Assembly: GCA_009829735.1 (NCBI GenBank) | Contig: CM020618.1 | Location: forward strand, 29,736,894-29,800,893 | DNA length: 64,000 nucleotides | Direction of reading: 5' to 3' | Source: Pyropia yezoensis | Lineage: Eukaryota; Rhodophyta; Bangiophyceae; Bangiales; Bangiaceae | Shown: positions 10,792 through 19,859 of the stretch, piece by piece | How positions within the stretch are numbered: the first letter of the stretch is position 1 | Layout of the letters: every line of letters starts with the position of its first letter | The notes under the pieces: generated by a model | Database searches by the model: none | Told to the model about the DNA's origin: nothing | What the model saw: the letters and a program-made list of their open reading frames with translations, nothing else | Program-made: the position numbers and the translations under genes

Positions 10792-11670
10792 TCAGTTCCG
10801 CTGGCCTTTTGGGCAGTCCTTTGCCAGGTGCCCCTTTTCGCGACAGCGGAGGCAGAGTCCCTCGCGCATACAGCGCTGGCGCTCCTCGGGCGTGAGCTTC
10901 TCGACCTTGATGCTGGAAATGTCCATGGGGACGACACCCGTCGCAGACGGCTTCCCAGAGGTGCTGCTGAGGTTGTTCGTGAAGCGCGAGGCTCCAGCCT
11001 TGGCAGCTTCTACGCGCAGGGCGTCTGTCATTAGAGGCTCGAGTTCAGTATAGTTCTTGAGGCACAGTGCCTGCCAGATGTCCCGCTTCAGACCTCGCGT
11101 GTAGCGGTCAATCTTTTCCGCTTCAGTGATGTCTGGGATGTCCCCGACGACGCTCAGGAAAGTCTTGTTAAACGTCCCGACGTCCTTAATCTGTCGCCAT
11201 GCGTGCAGCTTGTCCCTTGCCGCCTGCGTCTTGTTCAGGGGACTGAAGCGCCGGATGAGTGCAGCACGGAAGGCGTCCCAGCTCGAAACGTCTGTAGTCT
11301 GACTATAGGTATGCCACCAGTTGAACGCTTCTCCATCGAGATAGGTGCAAGCGACACGACACGCTTCGGCGGGTTCACTCAGCCGGACGTAGGAGTCCAT
11401 GTGGGAGCACCACGCTTCAATGGTCCCGGGTTTGCCAGAGAAAAACCCGGGCTTGTTCGGCCGTGCGGGTTTTGCGTTCTCGCGGGCTGCATTCGCCTTG
11501 GTCTCGGCGAGCTGCTGCTTCGTGTCTTCCAATTCCACCTTGTGTGCCTCAAGCTCGTCACGCATTAGCGTCACAAATGTCGTAAGCTGATTCCATGCCT
11601 CGACACTGGGGGTGCCGGATGTCGACCCAGAAGTGACCGGGGTCCCGCCAGCAATACTCGAGGGGTCCAT
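10792..11670 (-). CDS. gag: Gypsy gag with CCHC zinc knuckle
   Basis: Nucleocapsid/capsid protein of 292 residues. A coiled-coil-prone segment (about 30-65) precedes a Retrotrans_gag-type core containing PheAsnTrpTrpHis and ArgArgPheSerProLeuAsn. One zinc knuckle (Cys-x2-Cys-x4-His-x4-Cys, about residues 273-286) is at the C terminus. It binds element RNA and forms the particle in which reverse transcription occurs. Confidence 0.92.
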   Translation of the reverse strand: MDPSSIAGGTPVTSGSTSGTPSVEAWNQLTTFVTLMRDELEAHKVELEDTKQQLAETKANAARENAKPARPNKPGFFSGKPGTIEAWCSHMDSYVRLSEPAEACRVACTYLDGEAFNWWHTYSQTTDVSSWDAFRAALIRRFSPLNKTQAARDKLHAWRQIKDVGTFNKTFLSVVGDIPDITEAEKIDRYTRGLKRDIWQALCLKNYTELEPLMTDALRVEAAKAGASRFTNNLSSTSGKPSATGVVPMDISSIKVEKLTPEERQRCMREGLCLRCREKGHLAKDCPKGQRN

Positions 11671-11968
11671 CGTTTCCAGGAGTTAACTCCAGGAGTTACA
11701 ATTTCACTGGACAGAGCGACCTGGACTTACAAAAAACGCCCAGTCGAAGTCCGGATAGATTTGTGGAAGAAATTTGGTCAAGCAACGTAGTGGCGCGCGA
11801 CAATTGGTCAAGTGCCGGGGGATCGCGGTGACGAGATCAAGAGCGTGCAACACTATTTCGTTAAATCCAATCACAAGCGAATCGCTCGAGGACGCGCAAT
11901 CGGATCTTCGGTCGGCTTCCGCGCTCGGGCCCGAGTCGGTCTCGTCGGATTCTCACGCGGGGGGGAGA

Positions 11969-12757
11969 TCAGAGGGGGAAAATCGGGCTCTCGCAGTAGA
12001 TCAATGGAGGTTGCCAATCGGTGCCCCGCGCCAGCTGGCGGTGGTGCGCCTTGCCACGCAAGTGGCTTTCGAATTGAACCACCGAATCAAATTCACGCCC
12101 ACAGGGATCGCAGCGTGGGAGAGTGGAAGGGCGGTTGACAGTATTGCGATGCCGACGTGAGTTGCGATGGTCGCGCAACACCGATGTGCTGTTGCACGTC
12201 ACACCGCAGGGCTTACACTGGTGTGTGCCCAGTGGGATGCGGCGGGCCTTGGCGATTCGGCGCTGTTCGCGCTGTTCCACCGCCCGCGCGGTGGTCGGCT
12301 TAATGTGCCCAATCAGCGGTGGGGGCGGCGCGATGAAACGGCGCGCCGGTTCCTGCGGGGGTAGCAGCAGGCGCCGGTTCGTCCGGGCCGCTGTGCCCGC
12401 CGAGGCAGGGCCCTTGCCCTTGCCCGAGAGGGGGGGCTCGGGGGCGGTCCGCCCCAGCAGGGATAGGTGCGGGGGGGCCGCCTGGGTGGAGGTGGAGAAG
12501 GCGCCCGCCGGGGGGCTGCGTGCCCCCGGGTGGTGGTGCCCTCCCACGGGGCCGCGTGCCGACGGACTGCCGCGTGCCGACGAGCCGCGCGCTGTACCAG
12601 CGCCGCGGATCGTCGGGGGTGCGCGGGTCGTCGGGGGTGCGCGGGTCTCAAGGTTTCCACGTGACGTGGCCACCGTGTTGCGGGCCGTCGTGCCAGAGGA
12701 AGCCGACGCGGCCGCCACAGCCGAGGAAGAATACTCGGAACCTGATTTGGAACTCAC
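11969..12757 (-). CDS. Extra pre-gag frame with two U1-type zinc fingers
   Basis: A 262-residue frame between the 5' LTR and gag, not part of the standard Gypsy set. The N-terminal two thirds are disordered and rich in Ala, Pro, Ser, Arg and Gly, with an AlaProProThr repeat. Two zinc fingers follow, Cys181/Cys184/His197/His203 and Cys216/Cys219/His232/His238, both Cys-x2-Cys-x12-His-x5-His. This spacing is that of U1/matrin/JAZ fingers, which bind RNA or double-stranded RNA. The older Gypsy at 16783-24219 carries a recognisable relative in the same place, so it belongs to the lineage. A role in RNA packaging or host evasion is inference only. Confidence 0.8.
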   Translation of the reverse strand: MSSKSGSEYSSSAVAAASASSGTTARNTVATSRGNLETRAPPTTRAPPTIRGAGTARGSSARGSPSARGPVGGHHHPGARSPPAGAFSTSTQAAPPHLSLLGRTAPEPPLSGKGKGPASAGTAARTNRRLLLPPQEPARRFIAPPPPLIGHIKPTTARAVEQREQRRIAKARRIPLGTHQCKPCGVTCNSTSVLRDHRNSRRHRNTVNRPSTLPRCDPCGREFDSVVQFESHLRGKAHHRQLARGTDWQPPLIYCESPIFPL

Positions 12758-12993
12758 TGGGATTCAACAATCGGTTGACCAAAAAGAAAAATTCCGTGAC
12801 ATCAAGCGCGATGGCAGTGTCAGGGAAATATTCTTTCGGTGTGATTCGTGGAACCCACTGCGTTCGTATTACAATGCCCGTGGCAAGCCGAACGCAGGGG
12901 GCAACACGACGTCACAATCGCAGGGAGGTCCAAATCACGCACGGAATCGCAGTCACCGCCAGGTAGAAAGTCGAACAATCGGAAGCTACCACA

Positions 12994-13963
12994 TGTGAGG
13001 ACCCACCTAAAACCGGGGAGCCCTCAACCTTCTCGTGGGGGTGTCAGCGGGCCCTGCGAGCCAATGGGGCGGCGGGGCACGGGGAAGAGGACGGTGGTCT
13101 CGATGGGGGTGGGTCTGGGGAAGAAGATGGGCGCGACGTCGGTGGGGATCGAGGGTACAAAAGGTAAACAGTGTCTTTGGTCTGTGTCTGTGGTTACCCC
13201 TCTCGTCTCCCCCGGTGGCGCCGACACCCACGCACTATATACTCGCGTCGGGGCACTCGAGGTGCCCCAAAGCATGCGTTTCCCCATCGCACCGCCGGTA
13301 GGCACAGAGCGGTCCAAAAACAAAGCATGTCTCTCAGAACAAAGCATGGGCGGGCGTGCGCACTAAAGGAGTGCAGCCCCAGTTTGCCGGAAACGAAGGG
13401 GGTCCCGTGGATGGCGCCCAGCGCGCCCCACCAGCCGGCTCCACACGCCGGTCGGCCAGAAGGTCCGACTGGCTGCAAGGGCCAGCAAGGCCAAATTCAA
13501 TCAATCCCTTGACCGGCCAGCCAGTCACCAACCAGCTGGCCGAATTCAATCAATCCAAAAGCCGGCGAGCCAGTCATATCGCACTCAGCCGCCAGCGAGG
13601 ATGTGCGGTGTCCTCAGTGTCGGTGAATCATGTGACTGGTCCTTGATGCCAGCTTTCAAGCAGCGCAGAGAATAAAATTCAGGCAGCACAGACGGGGATG
13701 TCCGCCCGTGGTTGGTCGACGATGTCACTCGCTCCTCGTTGTCGAGTGTCGACGTCCATGACAGGGTTCCGACAGTGCGTTGCCGGCGGCTTTCGTGCGG
13801 TCGGCCGACGTCCGCAAAATGTCACGGATACAGCGTGGTGTCGCCCAGGGTAGTGGGGAATTGATGTGTCTTGGGGGGAGTTATCGGGGCCGGACATGTA
13901 AGGAGAGGTCCCAGTCCATATCCCCTGGGTTCCGGGTGGCGATTTAAGGGGCAAATCCTTACA
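12994..13963 (-). repeat. 5' LTR of the young Gypsy
   Basis: 970 bp, partner of 6296-7265. The TATA-like box lies around 13236-13243. The bases next to it on the element side (about 12975-12991) begin TGTGGTAGCTTC, a candidate primer-binding site shared in position and nearly in sequence with the older Gypsy. Confidence 0.95.
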
Positions 13964-14053
13964 CCGTAGCACTTGGGCGCGGTCACGCGCGGAATCTCGC
14001 CCCAGATGACTCATCTTCACGCCGGATCTGGCATCTCAAAATTCTCTCAGAAG

Positions 14054-14080
14054 CGTACGGATAAAATTGGGTACCGACTG
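14054..14080. repeat. Right terminal inverted repeat of the Tc1 element
   Basis: Perfect 27-bp inverse of 5074-5100, bounded by TA at 14081-14082. It lies 9 kb from its partner because of the nested Gypsy. Confidence 0.95.
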
Positions 14081-14144
14081 TACATAGCCAGCTTCATACT
14101 GGCGGCGGCGGCGGGGCGGGCGTGTGCCCCGTCAACCGCACCTG

Positions 14145-14205
14145 CTAGTGTCTAGTCTACTGCAAAAAAGGCTCGCATGAGCCGGTCCTGAGGCTCAAAT
14201 GAGCC
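14145..14205. repeat. Left terminus with subterminal palindromes
   Basis: A 16-bp terminal inverted repeat followed by GGCTCGCATGAGCC and GGCTCAAATGAGCC. The same kinds of words end the right side at 27720 and the block at 32700-32767. Confidence 0.75.
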
Positions 14206-14819
14206 TCAATAAAAATCGTCGATTCCGACCCCTGGAGGCACTCTTAGATCCCACGCCTTGGCATGGCCGCCGGCACACTTCAGCCTCACCGGTGAGGCGC
14301 CTGTCACCCCCCTCCGTTGTCGCACGTCAACGTCCCGCTCTGGAGCCTGCCCGCCCCTCCCCACCCCGCCCTACTCCTCCTCCGTTGCATATGGGTACTC
14401 TCCCTCGCCCTTCAGCCTTCCCACGTACGCCAGTTCCCCCGTCCTGCCCTCCTTGTGCTCCCCCACCGGCGGTGGATGCTCCCCACAGCGGGGTGGGGGG
14501 GTGGGGGGGTCTCCTCCGGCACGGGCGCGGGCGCGCTATGCTCTTCCCGGTCAACGTGGGGCCGTCGTGAACGGCAGCATCGGCCACAAGTGGCTGCGCT
14601 CGCCCCCGAGGTTGCCTCTTGTTCGGCATTCGTGGACATCGTCGTGGCCTAGGCACGGATACATACGACTGTCACCAGCCTTGTCTGGCCTGTGGTGGGC
14701 ATCGCAACGGCTCCGCTGCGGGCTTGCGCACGGGTGGGCACGGGGTGTCTGCGTGCGGCGCGGGGGGGGGGGCAACTCGACAGTCGGGGGGGGCGGCGGG
14801 CGTTGCGGCGCCGAGCATC

Positions 14820-15035
14820 GCGCTGGCGGCCGTCCGGCGGTACAAGCGGCAGGTGCTCACCGAGCTCGCCACCCTCCTTGCCGCGCGCGTCGTCCACGGG
14901 GCTGTCAAGCTGGACACGGTGCTGCTTTCGTGCGACCGGGCGACATCGACGCTCGCCGATTATGGGTCGGCGCTCACCTCTGCTGCAGCCGCGGCCAAAG
15001 TTGAGGAGGCGATGGCAGGGAAGGGGACGGCTTGA
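14820..15035 (+). pseudogene. Protein-kinase fragment, catalytic loop only
   Basis: The frame reads Val-Val-His-Gly-Ala-Val-Lys-Leu-Asp-Thr-Val-Leu-Leu, then Ala-Asp-Tyr-Gly-Ser-Ala 13 residues on. This is the His-x-Asp-x-Lys-x2-x-Asn catalytic loop and the Asp-(Tyr/Phe)-Gly metal site of a protein kinase, with the loop Asp changed to Ala and the Asn to Thr. Both changes would kill the enzyme. No Gly-rich loop or activation segment is present, and it ends in TGA soon after. It sits inside the PiggyBac-type element between its left end and the transposase, so it may be a host gene piece carried by the element. Confidence 0.55.
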
Positions 15036-15155
15036 GGACCTTGTCATAGCTTGCCGCTGCACAGTGCACGACCACCACGAGCAAGTCGAAATGAAATATG
15101 TAACGACAAAAAAATGCATACACAAGTTTATTTCGATGAAAGTCCATGATCTACC

Positions 15156-16782
15156 CTACAAATCCAATGCATGCACTTCACGCATGTGAACGTCAAAACA
15201 ATTGCGCCCAGTCCTCGGGCTGCAGCAAGACACCTCCCCATCGTTGACCTCGCGGCACCGCGAGCACACGCCGGTCATACGATGCTTCTTGCACACTCGG
15301 CTGATCCTCTTGGCGCACTGGTCCGCATCCCCCGCGAATACCTTGTGGCGGCGCTTAAGGGTGGGGGTGAGGTGCAGCCCGACGCCGTACCGCACAGGCG
15401 CAGGCTAGTCGGCTGCTCCACGGGCACCAGCCATCCCACGGCGTCGAATGCCCGTGCTGTCGTACGTGTTGTCGATCAGCGCCTCGGCCATGTCCTCGTA
15501 GAATTGTGCCTGCGTGAGCACCGCGGCCGCCCCCTTGGCACCCGAGTACAGTAGCCAGGCGTCAACTACGCAGATGCCAAGCAACGACAGGTTGACTTGC
15601 ATAGACCAATCTCGGATAACGTACCTGTGCTCGAGCTTCTAGTCGTCCTGGGGGCACCGGTTGTGGCCGTCGATGGACGCCCAGCCGCTGTAGTAGACCT
15701 CTTCCTGAGCGGGGTACTCCACAGTGAAAGTAACCTGCTCGGCGCGCCCGCCCACCTGGCGCCACCTGGTATGCTCGCACGCCGCTCCAGGCGCGGTGTT
15801 TGCCGCGGCCGCGATGACGTAGCGCCGCTCCCGGTCCACCTATAGCACCGCCATCATGTGCGTGAGCCCGGCGGCGTTGACATGGATGTAAGACGCATGC
15901 TGACCGCGTGCCCCAAGCGGGATAACGGAGAGGGACGCCATGGGGTAGCCGCGGGACGCCGTCTTGACGACCCCGATGAAGCGTAGTCCCATTGCCAGCA
16001 AAACCATCGCCGTCGCGACGCTCGCAACGTAAGAATCAGCGCAGATGATACGCTGCATACCGGCCCAGTTGGCGACCATCTGCTTCGCCACGATCATGCC
16101 GTGGGGGTGGGCACCCTCCTGGCCCGTGTCGCCCGTCGCGTCCGCTGCACGCCGGTGCTTGGCAGTCGTCACCACCTTGAAGTTGAGCATAATTCCGCTT
16201 CGAGCATAGGCCGCGTTCTGGATTTCACATCCATTTTCAGGTTTCCGGTCAATTGCCACGTACATTGGAGGTCCTTTTTGGATCCAATGGCCCCCCTGGC
16301 CGTACTACTTGCACATCGATTCGTCGACGCAAATTACTTCACTGGGCACGACGCGGGCCGCCCGGTGTAAGTTGATAGCGACTACGAAGTCGTCCATCCG
16401 CTCCCATCGCCGTTTCTCAGTGGCATCCCGTTCATCGGACTGTGCGCTGAAGGTTGCACATGACCACAAGGCATGAAACCGGTCGCGTGGGAGGCCGGTG
16501 CGCTCGCCCAAAGCCGGCGCCAAGAGGTACTTGCTGCGCGGCTTGGTGAGCCAGAGGTCAGCGCGGGCACCAATCTCGTACCTTGTACCGAGGATGACCA
16601 CCCCAAAGAACATGGGGATCGCCCCAGCAGTGGTCGCCTGCAGAAAAAATAGCCATGAAGTAGTCGTAAGGCCCGCGCGACACGCCCGGCCCGACCGTGT
16701 CACCCTCGTCATGGTTGACCTCGCCCGACAGTGTCCTCAAAGACTACGCTTGGCGGGCCACAGGGCCACCGACGGGCTCGGT
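15156..16782 (-). pseudogene. PiggyBac-type transposase, catalytic part, decayed
   Basis: DDE_Tnp_1_7 (PiggyBac) transposase. Landmarks in order: ProTyrAspTyrPheMet and GlyThrArgTyrGlu (N-terminal side), ValAspGluSerMetCys (first catalytic Asp), AlaIleAspArgLysProGluAsnGly, CysAlaAspSerTyr (second Asp), SerIleAspGlyHisAsnArg (third Asp), and a C-terminal cysteine-rich part (Cys-x2-Cys repeats near 15330-15180). One frame carries nearly all of it but is cut by TAG codons at 16305, 15840, 15639 and 15405, with a frame change near 16640 and one more TAG further upstream; its natural end is also TAG at 15156. The N-terminal part continues beyond the Gypsy insertion, at 24220-25119. Confidence 0.85.
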
Positions 16783-17630
16783 TGTAAGAATTTTCCCCCA
16801 AATCGCATGCCTCATACCTAAGGGACAATATCTGGGACCTCTCCTTACAGATCCTGCCGAACCAACTCCTGGCAACATTCATCAATTCCTTGTATTGTGG
16901 GCCATGACGCGGTGTACCTTCCAGACTCATGATGAGTCAGCCGCTGTCTCACGGTGTCTGCTGGCCGCAGGACAGCAGCCATCGACGACCCATGATGGCC
17001 TGTTGAAAGAAGCCACCGTCAGCACGCATGACGAGCCACATCTGCCACAGCTTGCGAGTCCGTTAGAATGTCCTCGCTGCAGCATTGCAGCGATGTGAAT
17101 GGCTAGCTAGCTGGCCGATTCGGTCGACTCGATCGAACCGTGCTGACACGCCTCTCGGACCTTCGGACCGACTGGCGTCTTGGGCCAGCTGGGACGGCGC
17201 ACTAGCCGCCGCACGCAGGACCCCTTCGTTTGGGGCAAACTGCGGCTGCACTCCTTTAGTGCGCCCGCCCGCCCATGCTTTGTTTTGAGATCCATGCTTT
17301 GTTCTTGGGCCATTTTGTGCCTACCGGCGGCGCGACGGTGAAACGCATGCTTTGGGGCACCTCGGGTGCCCGGACGCGAGTATATAGGGCGTGGGTGTCG
17401 GCGCCACCGGGGCAGACCGGACGGGCAACCACAGACACAGACCAAAGACGACCTTAACCCTTAGAACCCCCCCCGATCACCATCGACGTCGCGCCGTCTT
17501 CTCCCTCAGATCCACCACCGTCACCATCTCCATCCTCTTCCCCGCACCCTGCCGCCCTACTGGCTGGCACGGGTCGCTGACACCATCACGAGTACGTTGA
17601 GGGCTGCCCAAGTGTGTGTGGTTCCTCACA
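16783..17630 (+). repeat. 5' LTR of the older Gypsy
   Basis: 848 bp, TG...CA. A TATA-like box is at 17381-17387 with a GGGGCACC-type palindrome just upstream (about 17353-17371). The bases after it, TGTGGTGGCTTC, match the primer-site position of the young Gypsy. Confidence 0.93.
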
Positions 17631-17866
17631 TGTGGTGGCTTCAGATCGTTCGACTTTTTTAGCTGGCGGTGACTTGCGATTCCTTTTTTGGCTTGGCTCT
17701 CCCTGCGATTGTGCAGTTGTGTTGTCCCCTGCGTTCGGCTTGCCACGGGCATTGTAATACGAACGTAGCGGGTTCCACGAATCACACCAAACGAACAATT
17801 TCCTGACACAACTCTTGTGGTCTTTTCACGGAAAATTTCTTTTGGTCAACCAATTGTTGAATCCCA

Positions 17867-18690
17867 GTGAGATCCACATCAGACTCGGAATACTCTTCCT
17901 CAGCACTGGCGGCCGGCCCGACATCCTCGGCGGCCTCGGCGCGCGACACGGGGCCCACGTCGCGTGGCACCCCCCCTGTGCGCACACCCTCGACAATCCG
18001 CGCACCCCCGACGGCCCGCGCACCCCCGACGGTCCGCGCACCCCCGACGGCCCGTGTCGCCTTCACGGCCCACTGTCTGTCGGCACGCGGCCCCCCGTCG
18101 GCACGTGGCACGCCGTCGGCACGCGGCCCCCCGCAGGCAGACGCTCGCCCGAGGGCTCACCACCCCCCGGCGGGCGCCCGCTCCAACCCTACCCCTGGGG
18201 GGCCGCACCCAAGCCCCCCCTCTCGGGCAAGGGGAAGGGCCCTGCCACCAAGGACACGGCAGCCCGCGTGAACCGTCGCCTTTTACTGACCCCCCAAGAA
18301 CCGGGGCGCCGATACACCGCCCCGCCGCCACCGGTGATTGGTCACATTAAGCCAACCACCGCGCGCGCGGATGAGCAACGTGAACAACGCCAAATTGCCA
18401 AAGCGCCACCGTGGGGCGCAAGGGAAATTCCTTTGCAAACCGTGCGGTGTGCGGCGCAACAGCCTCACTGTGCTACGTGATCACCGCGGATCCCGTCGCC
18501 ACCGTTACACAACTAACCGCTCCTAAGCCCTTCCCCATTGCGAATCCTGCTGTCGCGAATTTCAGTCGGTGGAACATTTCGAGCGGCACACGCGTGACGA
18601 GGATCATCACCGCACGCTGGCGCGCCTCACCGATTGACACCTGTGGACACACCCCTGGATCTGGCCGAGGAGCCCGATTTTCCCCCCATT
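17867..18690 (+). pseudogene. Remnant of the pre-gag zinc-finger frame
   Basis: Part of the broken Gypsy. The AlaProProThr repeat region and at least one Cys-x2-Cys-x12-His-x5-His finger are recognisable, in the order found in the younger copy. Its presence in two elements of different age shows that the extra frame is a lineage trait. Confidence 0.75.
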
Positions 18691-18983
18691 GATCCCCCCG
18701 CTTGGAAATTCGACACGGCCCGACTCGGGCCCGTGCACGGACGCTTCTGAATAATCCGTTTGCGTGATTTCAACCGAATTTCTTGTGGTTCTCGAAGTAG
18801 TCCTGTACATCGTTTGGAACGTTGCAGCAACTACCGCAGCACTTATTCAATTCGTGTACACCACTACTGCTGCAGACAAACTCCTATTCCACATCTCCGA
18901 GATCTTCCTTGGGGTCCTCCCGAAGCAAGTCTTGTGAAATCTGTGTCATAAGTTTGCTTGCATTGGACTTGAACCCAAGACAC

Positions 18984-19855
18984 CATGGATGCACCAATCC
19001 CAAGGGGTGTCAACCCGGCCAATCCGGGCTCGGGCTCGAACGCACCGACCATGAAAGCCTGGATCCAGCTTACAGCGCTTGTCACGCAAATGAGCGAACA
19101 ACTCGAGGCTCACTAGATGGATTTCGCGGACGCTAAGCAGCAACTGTCCGAAGCCAAGGCCAGGGCCACTACTAGTGGCACGAAATCCGCGAGGCCGACC
19201 AAACCCGTGGCTTTCTCCGGTAAACCTGGGATGGTTAAAGCGTGGAGCTCGCACATGGACTTCTATGTGCGACTGAGTGACCCCAACCATGCGTGCAGTA
19301 TCGCTTGCACCTTCCTCGACGGTGAAGCGTTCGACTGGTGGAAGGTCTACAGTCAGACTACAGATGTCCCGAACTGGGAATCCTTCCGTTCTGCGCTAAT
19401 CCGTCGCTTCAGTCCACTGAACAGGACACAAGCGGCACGAGACAAGCTGCACTCGTGGCACCAAATCAAAGACGTCGGAACGTTCAACGGGACGCTTCTG
19501 AGCGTCCTCTTGGACATCCCTGACATCACGGAAGCCTAGAAGATTGACCGCTACACCCGAGGCTTGAAGCGGGACATCTGGCAGGCTCTTCGTCTCAAGA
19601 CCTATTCAGATCTTGAGTCTCTCATGATTGACGCTTTGCGCCTGGAGGCTGCGAAGGCTGGTGCTTAGACGCACCTCTGCGGCACATCTGCGAAGCCGTC
19701 CACGATGGGTGTCATTCCCATGGATATCTCCAATATCAAAGTCGAGAAACTCACGCCTGAAGAGCGTCAGCGCTGCATGCGTGAAGGTCTCTGCCTCCTC
19801 TGCCGTGAGAAAGGACATATGGCCAAGGACTGCCCAAAAGTCCAGCGAAGCTGAC
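18984..19855 (+). pseudogene. Gag of the older Gypsy, broken
   Basis: Aligns along its length with the gag of the younger copy, including the PheAspTrpTrpLys region, ArgArgPheSerProLeuAsn and a C-terminal CCHC knuckle. It is treated as a fossil with a few breaks. Confidence 0.85.
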
Positions 19856-19859
19856 GCAG

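Larger units (their letters stand above)
6296..13963 (-). mobile_element. Gypsy chromovirus (LTR retrotransposon), looks whole
   Basis: A 7.67-kb LTR element on the minus strand, nested in the Tc1 transposon. Both LTRs are 970 bp, begin TG and end CA on the element strand, and are flanked by the 5-bp target duplication CCGTA (6291-6295 and 13964-13968). Parts in transcription order: 5' LTR, an extra zinc-finger frame, gag with zinc knuckle, pol (protease, reverse transcriptase, RNase H, integrase, chromodomain), purine-rich tract, 3' LTR. The LTRs differ at about seven positions by eye (about 0.7%), so insertion was very recent. No break is evident in its main frames. Confidence 0.95.
5074..14080 (-). 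mobile_element. Tc1/mariner element, split by a nested Gypsy
   Basis: A plain DNA transposon of about 1.35 kb once the insertion at 6296-13963 is discounted. Perfect 27-bp terminal inverted repeats lie at 5074-5100 and 14054-14080, both starting CAGTCGGTACCC from outside. Each is flanked by TA (5072-5073 and 14081-14082), the target duplication expected for Tc1/mariner. The left part holds the transposase; only about 110 bases remain on the right, after the Gypsy. The perfect termini suggest moderate age, older than the nested element. Confidence 0.95.
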
